A stretch of DNA of 64,000 nt from Marinoscillum sp964351625 (GTDB lineage: Bacteria > Bacteroidota > Bacteroidia > Cytophagales > Cyclobacteriaceae): positions 186,001-250,000 of the forward strand of contig CAYGOV010000001.1 in NCBI GenBank assembly GCA_964351625.1, written 5' to 3'. Below, in pieces: positions 62,801-64,000 of this stretch. The position numbers and the translations under genes were made by a program. The number at the start of each line of letters is the position of its first letter. Within the stretch, counting starts at the first letter, position 1. Below the pieces are notes generated by a model, which did not search any database, was not told the origin of the DNA, and worked only from the letters and a program-made list of their open reading frames with translations.

Positions 62801-63709
62801 TTAGTTCTGTTGCCTGTATTCTTGAGGGGTTTTGCCTGTCCTCTGTTTGAAAAGTCTTCCAAAATAGTGAGGATAATTGAAACCAAGTGAATATGCAATT
62901 CCGCTTATTGAATCGGTTGAGCTTAATAGTAAATGTTTGCCTTTCTCTATTAGAAATTCATTGATATGGTCTTTTGCAGAACGCCCGGTTTCTTTGGCAA
63001 GCAGGTCACTCAAATAACTAGCCGATAAATGACAATGGTCTGCTAAATATTGAATCCTCGGCTGGCCTTTTTCAATGAGTTGGTTGTCAGAATAATAGTT
63101 TTTTAGTAATGTTTCTACTTTAGAAACCACATCTATATTGCTTGCTGAACGCGTATTAAACTGCCTTTCGTAAAATCGCTTGCTATAATTGAGTAGTAGT
63201 TCAATATTCGATACGAGTACTTGTTGACTGTGATTGTCTATTCGCTCCTTGATTTCGTCTTGAATCAATTGAACAATTTGATCGAGGGTGTTTTGCTCAC
63301 TTTCGGAAAGATGTAAGGCTTCATGAACTTCGTAATTAAAGAAGTTGTAAGCGTCAATTTTTGAACCAAGGGTTGTATTTCTGATAAGATCTGGATGAAA
63401 GTATAGCATCCATCCTTTTACTTGATTCAATGCTTGTGGTTTCTTGACGGTTATCACTTGTTGGGGTGCAGTAAAAATCAATACACCGTCATCAAAATCG
63501 TATGAATTACGACCGTAATCAATGCCACAGCTTGAATCTTTCAGTGCGATACAGTACAAGTCTGAAGAGAATCTATTTCCTACGGTTTCTTCTCCATAAG
63601 CAAGTTTCTGAGTGTCTAAGATGGTAATCAATGGATGTGTAGGTTTCCCTAACCCAAATACTGACCTAATTTCAGCAATTGATTTTGAATGGAGAATCTG
63701 CTGGCTCAT
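62801..63709 (-). CDS. AraC family transcriptional regulator
   Basis: 302 residues. N-terminal cupin-like sensing domain (SDLYCIALKDSSCGIDYGRN, FDDGVLIFTAPQQVITVKK) followed by a coiled linker, and a C-terminal AraC DNA-binding domain with two helix-turn-helix units: LADHCHLSASYLSDLLAKET and ISGIAYSLGFNYPHYFGRLF, ending RTGKTPQEYRQQ. It is the first gene of a transcript with the bestrophin-like channel. Candidate operators at 63744-63760 (own promoter) and 61714-61730 (SDR pair). Confidence 0.92.
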   Translation of the reverse strand: MSQQILHSKSIAEIRSVFGLGKPTHPLITILDTQKLAYGEETVGNRFSSDLYCIALKDSSCGIDYGRNSYDFDDGVLIFTAPQQVITVKKPQALNQVKGWMLYFHPDLIRNTTLGSKIDAYNFFNYEVHEALHLSESEQNTLDQIVQLIQDEIKERIDNHSQQVLVSNIELLLNYSKRFYERQFNTRSASNIDVVSKVETLLKNYYSDNQLIEKGQPRIQYLADHCHLSASYLSDLLAKETGRSAKDHINEFLIEKGKHLLLSSTDSISGIAYSLGFNYPHYFGRLFKQRTGKTPQEYRQQN

Positions 63710-63743
63710 TTCACAAAAATATTAAAATGCTCTGAGGTAGATT

Positions 63744-63760
63744 AACACAAATCGCTGAAT
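63744..63760. promoter_or_regulatory. Shared motif copy 2, candidate AraC operator
   Basis: AACACAAATCGCTGAAT, 35 bp upstream of the araC start. It matches the motif at 61714-61730 at 16 of 17 bases, which suggests autoregulation and a common target set. Confidence 0.6.
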
Positions 63761-63842
63761 GCTCAACACGTTTTGGTTTTAATGCGCTCTTGCTAAAAAC
63801 TATTCAGAATAGAAGATCAATTATCTCTTTCTTCAATACTAC

Positions 63843-64000
63843 CTAAAGCTGCTCGGATTTCTTAAGCCATAGCCAATAGGAGCCCAATAGTACAGCAATA
63901 GCTATGAACATGATAATCATAGGGGGCACGAATCCACTTACCATGAGTCCAGAATAAGTGGCTCCCACTAGATCGAAAAATAGTCCGGCATAGGCCCATT
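63843..64000 (-). CDS. DoxX-like membrane protein (C-terminal part, cut by the window edge)
   Basis: The last 51 codons of a gene entering from the right edge: WAYAGLFFDLVGATYSGLM followed by a final hydrophobic span (PPMIIMFIAIAVLLGSYWLW) and KKSEQL. The WAYAGLFFDL.GA pattern suits the DoxX-like family of small four-span membrane proteins. Start outside the window; complete length unknown. It is upstream of araC on the same strand, 133 bp away. Confidence 0.7.
   Translation of the reverse strand, partial: WAYAGLFFDLVGATYSGLMVSGFVPPMIIMFIAIAVLLGSYWLWLKKSEQL

Noticed and set aside
63714..63721. TATTTTTG as -7 element of araC
   Set aside because: It matches TAnnTTTG but lies only 5 bp before the start codon, leaving no room for a normal leader.

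Overview
The window looks like the chromosome of a member of the Bacteroidota, most likely a Cytophagales-type marine or soil gliding bacterium. The evidence is a giant secreted protein with a type IX secretion (T9SS) C-terminal sorting domain, a TAnnTTTG-type promoter element before the tmRNA gene, paired periplasmic M16 peptidases, an 800-residue MacB/FtsX-type permease, and a tmRNA tag reading GESNYAMAA. The species cannot be fixed from the sequence alone. Both ends cut through intergenic DNA or a gene: a DoxX-like gene is truncated at the right edge.

Layout. 0.2-14.6 kb: two pairs of secreted M16 metallopeptidases (each an HxxEH-bearing subunit followed 6 bp later by an HxxEH-lacking partner) face each other around a three-gene cassette. 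That cassette encodes a transglutaminase/DUF2126 protein, a circularly permuted ATP-grasp/alpha-E fusion and a second transglutaminase, a conserved but functionally unresolved peptide-ligase/peptidase type system. 14.9-25.5 kb: a small beta-helix secreted protein and a 3096-residue T9SS cargo protein built from repeated AEYF..DPG modules, PKD, cadherin-like and LRR domains. 25.6-27.3 kb: an Old Yellow Enzyme family reductase and the tmRNA gene (ssrA).

27.4-36.1 kb is the accessory part. A PAS histidine kinase and a LuxR-type response regulator are followed on the same strand by two tandem copies of a three-gene module: a SiaC-like (DUF1987) protein sandwiched between two homologous small secreted proteins. 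The two ~1.74 kb units are identical by eye over 1059 bp in the middle but diverged at both flanks. One copy carries a nonsense mutation, and a 17-codon remnant of a second response regulator sits at the junction. A decayed GAF histidine kinase lies upstream, and the stretch ends at a degenerate copy of the first ~65 nt of the tmRNA gene. ssrA-like sequence therefore occurs on both sides of the stretch in the same orientation.

36.2-59.4 kb is mostly housekeeping and envelope functions: SPFH and LRR proteins, an MscS channel, an RlmL-like methyltransferase, a thioredoxin-fold protein, two AI-2E family permeases, a SulP transporter, a cysE-cysM-pirin-VOC cluster, a deacetylase, an ABC permease, an amidase, an FAH-family enzyme and DbpA. 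59.4-64 kb: a palindrome-rich intergenic region, then an AraC regulator with a bestrophin-like channel and two short-chain dehydrogenases. A near-identical 17-bp motif upstream of both transcription units suggests a small regulon controlled by the AraC protein.
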